DNA of 33,308 bases from an uncultured Clostridia bacterium. Lineage in GTDB: Bacteria; Bacillota; Clostridia; Christensenellales; Pumilibacteraceae. A model generated the notes under the pieces. It was not told the origin of the DNA, did no database searches, and saw only the letters and a list, made by a program, of their open reading frames with translations. The stretch spans positions 1-33,308 of the forward strand of contig CANQAE010000015.1 in NCBI GenBank assembly GCA_947589465.1. Reading direction: 5' to 3'. A program made the position numbers and the translations under genes. This document shows positions 18,628 to 26,514 of the stretch, in pieces. Every line of letters begins with the position of its first letter. The first letter of the stretch is position 1.

Positions 18628-19104
18628 TTACTCCTTATATAATTCTTCCGCATATTTTTCCGCTTTTGTATCCATATAATCTTTTATCGGTGCGCCGAGT
18701 TTTACGAGTTGTCGCACGACTGTACTGCTTATGTGAAGGAATTTGCTTTCCGCAGGCAAAAGTACGATTTCTACTTGCGGATACAGCGAACGATACACCT
18801 CCATAAGATTTCGTTCGTATTCGTAATCCGCCGCCGTTCGCACTCCTCGAACAATGACTTTTATGTCGCGACTTTTCATAAAATCTGTCAAAAGTCCCGA
18901 AAACGTTACGATCGTCGCGTTTTTTAAGTCGCTCAGCGAGGCTTTGGCTATATGAGCGCGAAGTTCGAGAGATCGAGAATTTTTTCCCGTGTCTTCGGCT
19001 ATCGCGACCACTATTTCGTCGAAAATAGCCGACGCACGTTCGACTATGTTTTTATGTCCGAGTGTAAACGGATCGAACGATCCTGCGAAAACCGCTTTGT
19101 TCAT
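18628..19104 (-). CDS. coaD: phosphopantetheine adenylyltransferase
   Basis: 158 residues, typical length. It adenylates 4'-phosphopantetheine to dephospho-CoA. The nucleotidyltransferase motif GSFDPFTLGH (8-17) and the C-terminal ISSTVVRQLV are present, with VRGVRTAADYEYE in between. The start was set to ATG 19104, which has AAGGAG upstream and overlaps the rsmD stop by 4 nt; an in-frame ATG 14 codons earlier lies inside rsmD. rsmD-coaD is a conserved pair in Firmicutes. Confidence 0.97.
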   Translation of the reverse strand: MNKAVFAGSFDPFTLGHKNIVERASAIFDEIVVAIAEDTGKNSRSLELRAHIAKASLSDLKNATIVTFSGLLTDFMKSRDIKVIVRGVRTAADYEYERNLMEVYRSLYPQVEIVLLPAESKFLHISSTVVRQLVKLGAPIKDYMDTKAEKYAEELYKE

Positions 19105-19649
19105 ATTTCTCTCCTTTGTAAAAAACTTATCGTAGTCTTTCCGCAAACTCTGTTATCTATTATATACCTTTCGCCTGTTTCGGGCAAGTCGATTGTCGTC
19201 GAATGTTCCAAAAAAATTATGCCGTTTTGTGTAAGAATATCGTATCTTTGTATAAGATCGAATATAGTTTGCTCGTTTTTGCCGAAATAAGGCGGATCCA
19301 AAAATATAAAATCGAATTGCCGTCCGCTTAATTTTCTGAGCGCGACGCGGAAATCCGCAAAATATACTTCGGCTTCCGCGCCTACGTGAGCAAGGTTTAA
19401 TTTGGTGAGTTCGATGCTGTCGCGACTTTTATCTACAAAAACGGCGGTCGTGGCTCCCCTGCTGAGCGCTTCTATTCCAAGCGCCCCGCTACCCGAAAAA
19501 AGGTCGAGAACCGTCGCGCCTTCGAAATCACTCTTTGACGTAAGAATATTGAAAACCGTTTCTTTTATTCGGTCGGTCGTCGGTCGAACATCGTTTCCTT
19601 GCGGCGAAAACAGTTTTTTCCCTTTGTATTTTCCTGCTATTACTCTCAT
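19101..19649 (-). CDS. rsmD: 16S rRNA (guanine-N2-966) methyltransferase RsmD
   Basis: 182 residues. This Rossmann-fold methyltransferase has the SAM-binding motif VLDLFSGSGALGIEALSRGA and the catalytic FLDPPY. The N-terminus MRVIAGKYKGKKL and VRPTTDRIKETVFNIL are typical of RsmD. It modifies 16S rRNA during 30S assembly. Start ATG 19649 overlaps the preceding cyclo-ligase gene by 4 nt. Confidence 0.96.
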   Translation of the reverse strand: MRVIAGKYKGKKLFSPQGNDVRPTTDRIKETVFNILTSKSDFEGATVLDLFSGSGALGIEALSRGATTAVFVDKSRDSIELTKLNLAHVGAEAEVYFADFRVALRKLSGRQFDFIFLDPPYFGKNEQTIFDLIQRYDILTQNGIIFLEHSTTIDLPETGERYIIDNRVCGKTTISFLQRREI

Positions 19650-20170
19650 ATCTGCCTTTTATAGACCTTCGTTGGGGTGATGATTATGTCGAGCGGAATG
19701 TCGAATATTTCGGTAGCAACGTCGTCCGCAAATTGCTCGTCGTATGCTATTCCCGCCTTTACCGTTACCGCTGTCGCGAGATACCTGTCGTAGAATCCCC
19801 CGCCGTATCCCAATCTGTAACAGTTTTTGTCGAATGCGAGCATGGGTACGACCGTAAACGTAGGCGCGCCTTCCTCGCCGTATGAGCATGGCGAAATATT
19901 GCCACGCTTGTCCGCGATCAAATCGCCGCCGAGGTATTTAAGGCACTTCATAACATTGTTTTCGGTGTAAGGCACGTAGATCTTGTCCGCATTTTGCCTT
20001 ATGAATTCGTGCGTGGACACTTCGCTCCCGAACGAAACATAGCAAAATATCGAGTCGAAATTACCCGTAAGCAAATTCAATTTTTCGAATATCGCCATGT
20101 CTTTTGCCTTTTTTTCGGCTATTGTTTTTCGAATTTGAGTGTACTTTTTTCTTAATTCGACCTTATTCAT
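19646..20170 (-). CDS. 5-formyltetrahydrofolate cyclo-ligase
   Basis: 174 residues. It uses ATP to convert 5-formyl-THF back to 5,10-methenyl-THF. The family signature is the C-terminal block LGYGGGFYDRYL near 125-136, with VVPMLAFDKNCYR before it and IPLDIIITPTKVY near the end. The basic N-terminus (KVELRKKYTQIRKTI) is standard. Start ATG 20170 has AGGAG upstream and overlaps the alr 3' end by 8 nt. Confidence 0.95.
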   Translation of the reverse strand: MNKVELRKKYTQIRKTIAEKKAKDMAIFEKLNLLTGNFDSIFCYVSFGSEVSTHEFIRQNADKIYVPYTENNVMKCLKYLGGDLIADKRGNISPCSYGEEGAPTFTVVPMLAFDKNCYRLGYGGGFYDRYLATAVTVKAGIAYDEQFADDVATEIFDIPLDIIITPTKVYKRQI

Positions 20171-21107
20171 AAATTCTCCTGCATCTGCTCCCGAACGAAG
20201 TCAATATGTCGTAAACGATAGTATTGTTTTGCTTGGCGACGGCGATACCGTCAATATTCCTTCCGATATATTCCGCCGTATCACCCGATTTTACATTGAG
20301 TCCGCTTACATCGACAAGGCACATATCCATGCAAATATTGCCCACCGTTTCGCAAACCTTTCCATTGATGAAAAAATATTGCTTTTGTCTTTTGATCGAA
20401 TCGGCATAACCGACGCCGACGATGCAAACGGTCATGTCGCGGTCGGCAGTAAGTGAATAGCCTATTTTGTCGCCTTTTTTTACGTTGCGCACTTCGTACA
20501 CGGGCGCATAAGCGGATAAAACAGGTTTTAGCCCGTTGCCGTAGCCGTAAAGAGCAAGTCCGCAACGCACCATATCCAAATGATATTTTCGGTCGAGAAG
20601 CAAAAAATTGCTTGCGCAGCAATGCCTTTTGTACCCTATACCCACGGATTTGAATTTTTCGAATTGTACGACGGCATAATCGGCGTCCGAAAAGTGAGTG
20701 TAAACGCTTTCGATCTCGACGTTTTTGGATATACAAAGTTTTTCGAATTCGGCGAATTCGTTAGGCGCCATACCGAGGCGATTCATTCCCGTATTGATTT
20801 TAGCACAAACTCGCTTGTGTTGTAAATCGTTTTCGCTCCGCGCCGAATAAATCACTTTGTCGTCGCCTATGTCGGCAGACGGACACAGAACGTAAATTTC
20901 CTTATCGGTGAACTTTCGTAGCCTCGCTGCTTCTTCGCCGAATGCCACGGCATAACTATCCACATAGTCGTTAAGGTATTTTGCTATCTCCAAGCCGTGA
21001 CCGTAAGCGTTCGCCTTGACTACCGCGCACAACGCCGCGCTCGTTTGTTTTCGAAGATAAGTCGCGTTATGAAGCAGATTCTCGATGCCGATATGTAAAG
21101 TAAACAC
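20163..21107 (-). CDS. alr: alanine racemase, shorter than usual
   Basis: 314 residues. This PLP enzyme makes D-alanine for peptidoglycan. The PLP lysine is K31 in AVVKANAYGHG. KINTGMNRLG, CGLALYGYG, the second catalytic tyrosine in DKIGYSLTADRD and VGNICMDMCLVDVS are all present. The family is usually about 360-390 residues; the missing length is spread over loops, not lost from an end, since both catalytic residues and the C-terminal domain remain. It starts at GTG 21107 with GGAGGA 6 nt upstream. A possible promoter (GTGACA-18-TATATA, 21155-21126) precedes it. It heads a run of overlapping genes down to the DAHP synthase gene. Confidence 0.93.
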   Translation of the reverse strand: MFTLHIGIENLLHNATYLRKQTSAALCAVVKANAYGHGLEIAKYLNDYVDSYAVAFGEEAARLRKFTDKEIYVLCPSADIGDDKVIYSARSENDLQHKRVCAKINTGMNRLGMAPNEFAEFEKLCISKNVEIESVYTHFSDADYAVVQFEKFKSVGIGYKRHCCASNFLLLDRKYHLDMVRCGLALYGYGNGLKPVLSAYAPVYEVRNVKKGDKIGYSLTADRDMTVCIVGVGYADSIKRQKQYFFINGKVCETVGNICMDMCLVDVSGLNVKSGDTAEYIGRNIDGIAVAKQNNTIVYDILTSFGSRCRRIYE

Positions 21108-21125
21108 GGTATTCCTCCGTTACAA

Positions 21126-21155
21126 TATATATGAGCATCGCAGAAAAGTTGTCAC
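21126..21155 (-). promoter_or_regulatory. possible promoter of alr
   Basis: Minus strand: GTGACA (21155-21150), 18-nt spacer, TATATA (21131-21126), 18 nt before the alr GTG. The match is moderate; the gene could also be read through from yraN, which ends 117 nt upstream with no terminator seen between. Confidence 0.4.
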
Positions 21156-21224
21156 TTCGATCGATTTTCGCTTTCCCGAATGGCGTTATACTCTTGCCTT
21201 CTTCGGGGAAAACAAATGAGCCGT

Positions 21225-21587
21225 TCAATATCTTATGTAACTGTCGAACGCGTTTTCGATATGGTTGATTTCGCCGTCGCATATTTCTATCACGTCGAAA
21301 CGCACGGGATAATCGTACAGCCTTTTCGAATGGATATAACAACTTGCCGTTTGGCTTATCTTGGAGATTTTGTGCTTCGTTATCGCTTCCGCCGGTCTGC
21401 CGAATTCCTCTGTTGTACGCAACTTGACTTCGACGAACACGAGATACCCATCGTCGGCGGCGATAATGTCTATCTCGCCGTATTCGTTGGTGTAGTTGCG
21501 CTTGATAATCTCGTAACCTTTTTTCTTCAAATATTTTGCGGCGATATCTTCGCCTATTTTGCCCTTGTCTTTATTGAACTTTTTCAC
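21225..21587 (-). CDS. yraN: YraN/UPF0102 family endonuclease-like protein
   Basis: 120 residues. The restriction-endonuclease-like fold is visible as GKIGEDIAAKYLKKKGYEIIKRNY, then GEIDIIAADDGYLVFVEVKLR, with the D...ExK-type pattern. Function is not established for the family. It starts at GTG 21587 with GGGAG upstream and overlaps the end of rnhB by 17 nt, a usual neighbour. Confidence 0.93.
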   Translation of the reverse strand: MKKFNKDKGKIGEDIAAKYLKKKGYEIIKRNYTNEYGEIDIIAADDGYLVFVEVKLRTTEEFGRPAEAITKHKISKISQTASCYIHSKRLYDYPVRFDVIEICDGEINHIENAFDSYIRY

Positions 21588-22182
21588 TTGACTCTCCCGT
21601 GAAGTTGCCTATAAACGTCGCCCTGTGAATTTGACAAGGTCCGTACTTTCTCAGCGCGTCGATATGCGCTTTGGTTCCGTATCCTTTGTGTGTCGAAAAT
21701 CCGTACATGGGATAAATCTTGTCGTATTCGGTCATGAGTTTATCTCTGTACACCTTGGCGATTATGGAAGCGGCGGCAATGTTATAACTCTGCGCGTCGC
21801 CTTTGATTATCGGTATAGTCCTTATCGGCAAGTTGTTCAATTTAACTGCGTCAACGAGTACAACGTCGCATTTCCCTTCGAGCGCGCAAATACATTCCGT
21901 CATTCCCTTTATAGTGGCTTGAAGAATGTTTATTTCGTCTATTGTCTTTTCGTCGATGACAGCAATATGGTAGTCGGCGCATTTGATTATGCGGTCATAC
22001 AATATTTCGCGTTTAACGGGCGAAAGTTTTTTGCTGTCGTTGATGCCTTCTATGACGAAGCCGGTCGGCATCTTGCAGGCGGCAACGACGACGGGACCTG
22101 CGAGCGGTCCGCGTCCCGCTTCGTCGCACCCGCCTACGTTTAGTCCGTAACGCTTATCGAAATTATACAGATCCAATGTCAT
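21571..22182 (-). CDS. rnhB: ribonuclease HII
   Basis: 203 residues. It removes ribonucleotides from DNA and RNA from RNA-DNA hybrids. The catalytic motif GGCDEAGRGPLAGPVV gives D20-E21; DAVKLNNLPI and STHKGYGTKAHIDAL are further family blocks. ATG 22182, inside the rbgA 3' end (20-nt overlap), is chosen because upstream codons are not family-like. The ribosome binding site there is weak (GAAAGA), so coupling to rbgA is likely. A second RNase H, type I, is encoded at 32765-33208. Confidence 0.95.
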   Translation of the reverse strand: MTLDLYNFDKRYGLNVGGCDEAGRGPLAGPVVVAACKMPTGFVIEGINDSKKLSPVKREILYDRIIKCADYHIAVIDEKTIDEINILQATIKGMTECICALEGKCDVVLVDAVKLNNLPIRTIPIIKGDAQSYNIAAASIIAKVYRDKLMTEYDKIYPMYGFSTHKGYGTKAHIDALRKYGPCQIHRATFIGNFTGESSEKVQ

Positions 22183-23020
22183 TTTGTCTTTCGTCGAGGC
22201 ATATTTTACCCAATTTGCCTTTGCGGAAATCGTCCAATACGGCAATCGAAGTTCTGTCGATATCCGCTACATTTCCTTTCAGTAAATAGCCTCTGCTCCT
22301 TGCTATGTCTAACATAATATGTTCAATTTGGTCGTTTTGCTCAATATTATACTTCTTTAATATGATATTCGGGTCGATCGAAAGCAGTTTTTGCACAAGT
22401 AACGCCGCGAGTTCGTTTTTGTCCAGTACCTCGTCTTTTATGCTACCGATGAAAGCGAGATTTTGCGCCGCGATCTTGTTTTCGAGTTTCGGATACAAAG
22501 TCCCCGGCGTATCAAGCACTTCGAAATAGTCGCCTATTCGAACCCATTGTTTTCCGCGCGTAACTCCCGCTCTGTTGCCCGTTACCGTGCTTGCCTTGCC
22601 GCACATATTGTTAATAAGGGTGCTTTTGCCGCAATTCGGAACGCCTATTACCATAGCGCGTATCGAAGTTTTTATGCCGCGATTTTTCATTTTTTCGATC
22701 TTGTCCTTGCACAATCGCTTTGCGACGGCGATCGATACGGCAGAACTTTTTGCGGTAAGACTGCTTACCGTAACCGCGCCGTCCCCGATCTGCGCTAATC
22801 TGTTTTGCCAATATTCGGTGTCGTCCGTGGACACCATATCCGATTTATTTATGACATAAACAGTCTTTTTTCCGCCGATGATGGGCGCAAAAGACGGGTT
22901 TATGCAACTGAGCGGAGCGCGTGCGTCCACTACGTAAAAAATGAGATCGACGAGTTTTACGCTTTCTTCCATCATTCTGAGCGACTTGGTCATATGACCC
23001 GGAAACCAATGAATATCCAT
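22163..23020 (-). CDS. rbgA: ribosome biogenesis GTPase RbgA (YlqF)
   Basis: 285 residues. It is a circularly permuted GTPase needed for late 50S assembly. The G motifs occur in permuted order: G4 NKSD at 58-61, G1 GVPNCGKST at 126-134, a G2 threonine in AGVTRG near 154, and G3 DTPG at 170-173. A C-terminal helical domain follows. The N-terminal HWFPGHMTKSLR is diagnostic. The start ATG 23020 has AAGGAG. It follows trmD after 2 nt; in Bacillus rplS lies between these two. Confidence 0.97.
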   Translation of the reverse strand: MDIHWFPGHMTKSLRMMEESVKLVDLIFYVVDARAPLSCINPSFAPIIGGKKTVYVINKSDMVSTDDTEYWQNRLAQIGDGAVTVSSLTAKSSAVSIAVAKRLCKDKIEKMKNRGIKTSIRAMVIGVPNCGKSTLINNMCGKASTVTGNRAGVTRGKQWVRIGDYFEVLDTPGTLYPKLENKIAAQNLAFIGSIKDEVLDKNELAALLVQKLLSIDPNIILKKYNIEQNDQIEHIMLDIARSRGYLLKGNVADIDRTSIAVLDDFRKGKLGKICLDERQNDIGSV

Positions 23021-23022
23021 AG

Positions 23023-23688
23023 TTACTCCTTCATGAGATCGGCTCTCATTTTTGCCGTAAATTCTATTGACTTTTGTTTGCGCCAGGCGTCGATTTCGGC
23101 ATGATTGCCGCCGAGCAATACGGGCGGAACTTCGAGCCCTTTAAATACGCGCGGTCGCGTATACTGAGGGTATTCGAGTAGTCCGTTGCAAAAAGAGTCG
23201 CCATGCGCCGATTCGTCTTTTATCGTACCCGGAATAAAACGCGAAACGCAATCGACGACTACCATAGCGGGCAATTCGCCGCCCGTAAGAACGTAGTCGC
23301 CTATCGAGATCTCCTCGTCTATACATAGGTCGATCACTCGTTGATCGACCCCTTCATAATGACCGCATAGTATCAAAAGATCTCGCTTACCGAGACGTTG
23401 AGCGTCGGTAGAATCGAAAGTTTTGCCTTTGGGCGACATAAAGACGCGCAAAGCGGTATGATTCGGATCGACCGCTTCGATCGCATCGTAAATGGGCTGA
23501 GGAGTCATTACCATTCCCGCTCCTCCGCCAAAGGGTTCGTCGTCGCACTTGCCGTGTTTGTCTGCCGAATAAGAACGAATATCGATTATTTCGAGTTCAA
23601 AAATATTTCGCTCGATGGCGCGTTTTACGATACTGTGACGTAATGGTTCGAACATTTCGGGAAATAGCGTCAATATGCTAATCTTCAT
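23023..23688 (-). CDS. trmD: tRNA (guanine-N1-37) methyltransferase TrmD
   Basis: 221 residues. It is an essential SPOUT enzyme that protects against +1 frameshifting. Landmarks: ISILTLFPEMFEPL, GGGAGMVMTPQPIYDAI, the knot region LLILCGHYEGVDQR and EISIGDYVLTGGELPA, and the catalytic loop HGDSF. Start ATG 23688 has AAGGTGG upstream and lies within rimM (11-nt overlap). Confidence 0.97.
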   Translation of the reverse strand: MKISILTLFPEMFEPLRHSIVKRAIERNIFELEIIDIRSYSADKHGKCDDEPFGGGAGMVMTPQPIYDAIEAVDPNHTALRVFMSPKGKTFDSTDAQRLGKRDLLILCGHYEGVDQRVIDLCIDEEISIGDYVLTGGELPAMVVVDCVSRFIPGTIKDESAHGDSFCNGLLEYPQYTRPRVFKGLEVPPVLLGGNHAEIDAWRKQKSIEFTAKMRADLMKE

Positions 23689-24178
23689 ACACTGCCACCT
23701 TTGAAAATTCGTCTTTGCTGACAATCATCTTTTTTTCGTCTGTGTCTATCGAAACGATAAGGCAATTCAGAAACGGAAACATGATCGACTTTTCGCCCTT
23801 GATTTCGTAAACATCCGCCGCGCCGTTTTGATACACGTTTTCGATCGTGCCGAGATGTTTGCCGTCGTCGGTGAACACCTCGCAACCTATGATATCCACG
23901 ATAAAATATGTGTTTTCGGGCAAATCGACCGCATTAATTCGATCTATTTCTACGTTATGCCCGACAAGCGATTCCGCTTTCAGCCTGTCCGTAACTCCTG
24001 CGAGAGATAGATAGACATAACCGTCTAATGCCCGCTGCGAGCGTATATCGTACGACAGCCCGTTTACTATCACCTGTTTGAGTTTTTTATATCGACCGAT
24101 ATCGTCGGTAAGCGGCTTTATTTTGATTTCGCCTTTTAACCCTTGCGCTTTTATTATTTCGCCAATAATTATGTTCAT
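23678..24178 (-). CDS. rimM: 16S rRNA processing protein RimM
   Basis: 166 residues. It is a 30S assembly factor with an N-terminal RimM domain (IGEIIKAQGLKGEIKIKPLTDD) and a C-terminal PRC barrel (FIVDIIGCEVFTDDGKHLGTI region). The start ATG 24178 has no Shine-Dalgarno sequence; it lies directly after the terminator hairpin at 24184-24214. Transcription into rimM must therefore come from readthrough or from a promoter near the hairpin; TGATACAAT (24205-24197) could be an extended -10. This keeps rimM-trmD expression below that of rpsP. Confidence 0.95.
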   Translation of the reverse strand: MNIIIGEIIKAQGLKGEIKIKPLTDDIGRYKKLKQVIVNGLSYDIRSQRALDGYVYLSLAGVTDRLKAESLVGHNVEIDRINAVDLPENTYFIVDIIGCEVFTDDGKHLGTIENVYQNGAADVYEIKGEKSIMFPFLNCLIVSIDTDEKKMIVSKDEFSKVAVYED

Positions 24179-24183
24179 ATTGC

Positions 24184-24214
24184 TTAAAAATAAGGGATTG
24201 TATCAGCAATCCCT
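24184..24214 (-). terminator. intrinsic terminator between khpA and rimM
   Basis: A perfect 8-bp stem, minus strand AGGGATTG (24214-24207) with CAATCCCT (24200-24193), 6-nt loop, then TATTTTTAA. It begins 7 nt after the khpA stop and ends 5 nt before the rimM ATG. Confidence 0.88.
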
Positions 24215-24221
24215 ATTTCGA

Positions 24222-24446
24222 TCATTCTTTTTCGAGAATTTCCACTGTGTATTTTTTGTTTTCTTTTACAGAAGCGGCTTTAACGATAGTGCGCAACGCT
24301 TTGGCTATCCTTCCTTGTTTACCGATAACCTTGCCCATGTCGTCCTTTGCCACCGAAACGTTGATCACGTCGCCGTCAAGCGTGATATTGACGCTGTCTT
24401 TGTCGTCAACGAGTTCTTTTACCAAAAATTCAACCAATTCGATCAT
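24222..24446 (-). CDS. khpA: KH-domain RNA-binding protein KhpA
   Basis: 74 residues, family length. A single KH domain with the RNA-binding loop VIGKQGRIAKALR at about 39-51. KhpA proteins bind RNA with partner KhpB and influence cell-wall growth in several Firmicutes. It lies 3 nt after rpsP, its conserved neighbour, and a terminator follows. Confidence 0.95.
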   Translation of the reverse strand: MIELVEFLVKELVDDKDSVNITLDGDVINVSVAKDDMGKVIGKQGRIAKALRTIVKAASVKENKKYTVEILEKE

Positions 24447-24449
24447 AAC

Positions 24450-24746
24450 TTATTCCTTTTTCTTTTTCAACGCGCCTGTTTTTGCGGGGGCTTTTTTGCC
24501 TTCGGGAATGATACCTTGTTGGATAAGCAACGCCTTTACCGTATCGGTGGGTTGCGCGCCACTATATATCCATTTGAGGATCTTCTCTTTGTCGAGTTTA
24601 ACTTCCGCGGGTTCTACGAGAGGATTGTACGTTCCCACGAGGTCGATAAACTTACCGTCGCGAGGCGAACGCGAATCCGCTACTATTACGCGGTAGAACG
24701 GCGATTTCTTGTCGCCCATTCTTGTCAATCTGATTTTTACTGCCAT
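24450..24746 (-). CDS. rpsP: 30S ribosomal protein S16
   Basis: 98 residues. The N-terminus [25 protein letters not shown] is diagnostic, followed by [19 protein letters not shown] lysine/alanine-rich tail of about 20 residues extends the C-terminus. Start ATG 24746 has AAAGGAG upstream. It is cotranscribed behind ffh, with a 37-nt gap. Confidence 0.98.
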   Translation of the reverse strand: MAVKIRLTRMGDKKSPFYRVIVADSRSPRDGKFIDLVGTYNPLVEPAEVKLDKEKILKWIYSGAQPTDTVKALLIQQGIIPEGKKAPAKTGALKKKKE

Positions 24747-24783
24747 AAAACTTCTCCTTTATAAATGTAAAAATAATTATTTA

Positions 24784-26091
24784 TCAAAACGGAAATTTCT
24801 TTCCCTTTTTGCCGATTTGTTTGATCATATCTTTCGACTGCGCGAACTGATTCAAGAGTTGATTTACTTCCGTTATGGAAGTTCCGCTTCCAAGCGCAAT
24901 TCGTTTTCGTCTTGACGCTTTGATAATGTCGGGGTGTTCGCGCTCGTACATAGTCATTGATTGAATGATGGCTTTGTACCTCACCATTTTTGTTTCGTCG
25001 AAATCGGAAACTTTGAGTTTGTTCGCGCCCGGAATCATGGAAAGCAGGTCGCCTATGTTGCCCATTCGGTTGACCGCATCCATTTGCGAAAGGAAGTCGT
25101 CGAGGGTAAAGTTGTTCGAACGCAACTTCTCCTCCATTTTTTTCATTTCCTGTTCGGTGACTGCGTTTTGCGCTTTGTCGATAAGCGTCAGTACGTCGCC
25201 CATGCCGAGTATTCTCGACGCCATTCTGTCGGGAAAAAACGGTTCGATATCCCCCATTTTTTCGCCTATACCGCAGAGTTTGATCGGCTTCCCCGTTACG
25301 GCTCGTATCGAGAGCGCCGCGCCTCCTCGCGTGTCGCCGTCGAGTTTTGTAAGGATAACGCCCGAAATGTCGAGTTTTTCGTTAAACGAAGTTGCTACCG
25401 TGATGGCATCCTGTCCCGTCATGGAATCGACGACGAGCAAAATTTCGTCGGGTCGTACCGTTTTTTTGATGTCAACGAGTTCTTCCATAAGTTCTTTGTC
25501 TATATGGAGTCTGCCCGCCGTGTCTATTATGACCGTATCGTGCCCCGTGCGTTCGGCTTCCTTTATTGCCGCCGCGGCGGTTTTGTACGGCTTGTTTGTG
25601 CCTTGTTCGAAAACGTCTACGCCGACCGAAGAACCGACAACTTTAAGTTGGGTTATTGCCGCCGGTCTGTAAATATCGCACGCCACAAGCATAGGATTCT
25701 TGCCCTGCTTTTTGAGCATCAATGCGAGTTTGCCGCACATGGTAGTTTTGCCCGCGCCTTGCAGACCGCACATCATATAGACCGTGGGCGGCTTGCTTGC
25801 CACTTCGAGTTTGGAATTCGTACTGCCCATAAGAGCGGTCAGTTCGTCGTTGACGATCTTGATGACCTGCTGACCGGGAGTAAGACTGTTGATTATTTGC
25901 TCGCCGACCGCCTTTTCGGAAACCTTGGCGATAAAATCTTTTACGACCGAAAAATTGACGTCGGCTTCCAGCAAAGCGACGCGAATTTCGCGCATTGCCT
26001 GCTTTATTTCGAGTTCGGTCAATTTGCCGCGATTTCGCATCTTGCTGAAAATATGATTCAATCTTTCGCTGAGTCCGCTGAATGCTCCCAT
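24784..26091 (-). CDS. ffh: signal recognition particle protein Ffh
   Basis: 435 residues. It is the GTPase of the bacterial SRP that brings membrane and secreted proteins to the translocon. The N domain (1-85) is followed by a G domain with GLQGAGKTT (near 108-116), DTAGR and TKLDGDTRGG. The methionine-rich M domain starts near 300, with MIPGANK and RKRIALGSGTSITEVNQLL for 4.5S RNA binding. It starts 3 nt after ylxM. Its receptor gene ftsY and the SRP RNA gene are not in the window. Confidence 0.98.
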   Translation of the reverse strand: MGAFSGLSERLNHIFSKMRNRGKLTELEIKQAMREIRVALLEADVNFSVVKDFIAKVSEKAVGEQIINSLTPGQQVIKIVNDELTALMGSTNSKLEVASKPPTVYMMCGLQGAGKTTMCGKLALMLKKQGKNPMLVACDIYRPAAITQLKVVGSSVGVDVFEQGTNKPYKTAAAAIKEAERTGHDTVIIDTAGRLHIDKELMEELVDIKKTVRPDEILLVVDSMTGQDAITVATSFNEKLDISGVILTKLDGDTRGGAALSIRAVTGKPIKLCGIGEKMGDIEPFFPDRMASRILGMGDVLTLIDKAQNAVTEQEMKKMEEKLRSNNFTLDDFLSQMDAVNRMGNIGDLLSMIPGANKLKVSDFDETKMVRYKAIIQSMTMYEREHPDIIKASRRKRIALGSGTSITEVNQLLNQFAQSKDMIKQIGKKGKKFPF

Positions 26092-26094
26092 TGA

Positions 26095-26400
26095 TTACTC
26101 CCTTAAATCCAAAATATTTTTTATCTCGCCGAGTATGTTCTCTTTGCTCATAGAGTCGTCTATGCACGAGAGCCTGTCCCATATTAGCCCGAATTTGAGT
26201 ATCGCCTCGTAATTTTTGAGTGCGGCGACACCTTTGTTTACGGCGTCGTATGCGGCTTGCCTCGTAATGCCCTCGTTCTCGGCTATTTCGCCGAGCGAAA
26301 GATCGTCGTCATAGTATTGGCATATCATTTCGCTCTGTCTGTCGGTAAGCAACTTGCCGTAAATATCGTTAAGTTTGCAAATATTAAGGTCCTTTTTCAT
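26095..26400 (-). CDS. ylxM: YlxM/P13 family helix-turn-helix protein
   Basis: 101 residues. A sigma-70 region 4-like helix-turn-helix is visible at LSLGEIAENEGITRQAAYDAVNKG (about 35-58). The family sits upstream of ffh and has been linked to SRP function. No Shine-Dalgarno precedes ATG 26400. A four-codon reading frame (ATG GTA ATA TGA, 26408-26397) overlaps the start as ATGA and might couple initiation. A perfect-consensus promoter lies upstream, with an inverted repeat at the expected transcription start. Confidence 0.92.
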   Translation of the reverse strand: MKKDLNICKLNDIYGKLLTDRQSEMICQYYDDDLSLGEIAENEGITRQAAYDAVNKGVAALKNYEAILKFGLIWDRLSCIDDSMSKENILGEIKNILDLRE

Positions 26401-26407
26401 ATTACCA

Positions 26408-26429
26408 TGTAAAGCAATTTTACTTTACA
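26408..26429. repeat. inverted repeat at the ylxM transcription start
   Basis: Arms TGTAAAG (26408-26414) and CTTTACA (26423-26429), 8-nt spacer. It begins 6 nt downstream of the -10 box. It could be an operator or a 5'-terminal RNA hairpin. Confidence 0.6.
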
Positions 26430-26434
26430 GACAT

Positions 26435-26463
26435 ATTATAACTCGGTTATATTATAATGTCAA
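26435..26463 (-). promoter_or_regulatory. perfect-consensus promoter of ylxM-ffh-rpsP-khpA
   Basis: Minus strand: TTGACA (26463-26458), 17 nt, TATAAT (26440-26435). Expected start near 26428. Confidence 0.93.
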
Positions 26464-26481
26464 GCAAAAAACCGCTCGTAA

Positions 26482-26514
26482 ATAAAAAAATACAGCCGTA
26501 TTTTCGATACGACT
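26482..26514 (-). terminator. terminator of the metallophosphoesterase gene
   Basis: Stem of 8 bp with one G-U pair, minus strand AGTCGTAT (26514-26507) with ATACGGCT (26501-26494), then GTATTTTTTTATTT. The stem overlaps the last base pairs of the stop codon. Confidence 0.83.

Noticed and set aside
21067..21342. Open frame of 91 codons across the yraN-alr gap
   Set aside because: It overlaps yraN and alr in other frames and resembles no family; it looks like a chance frame.
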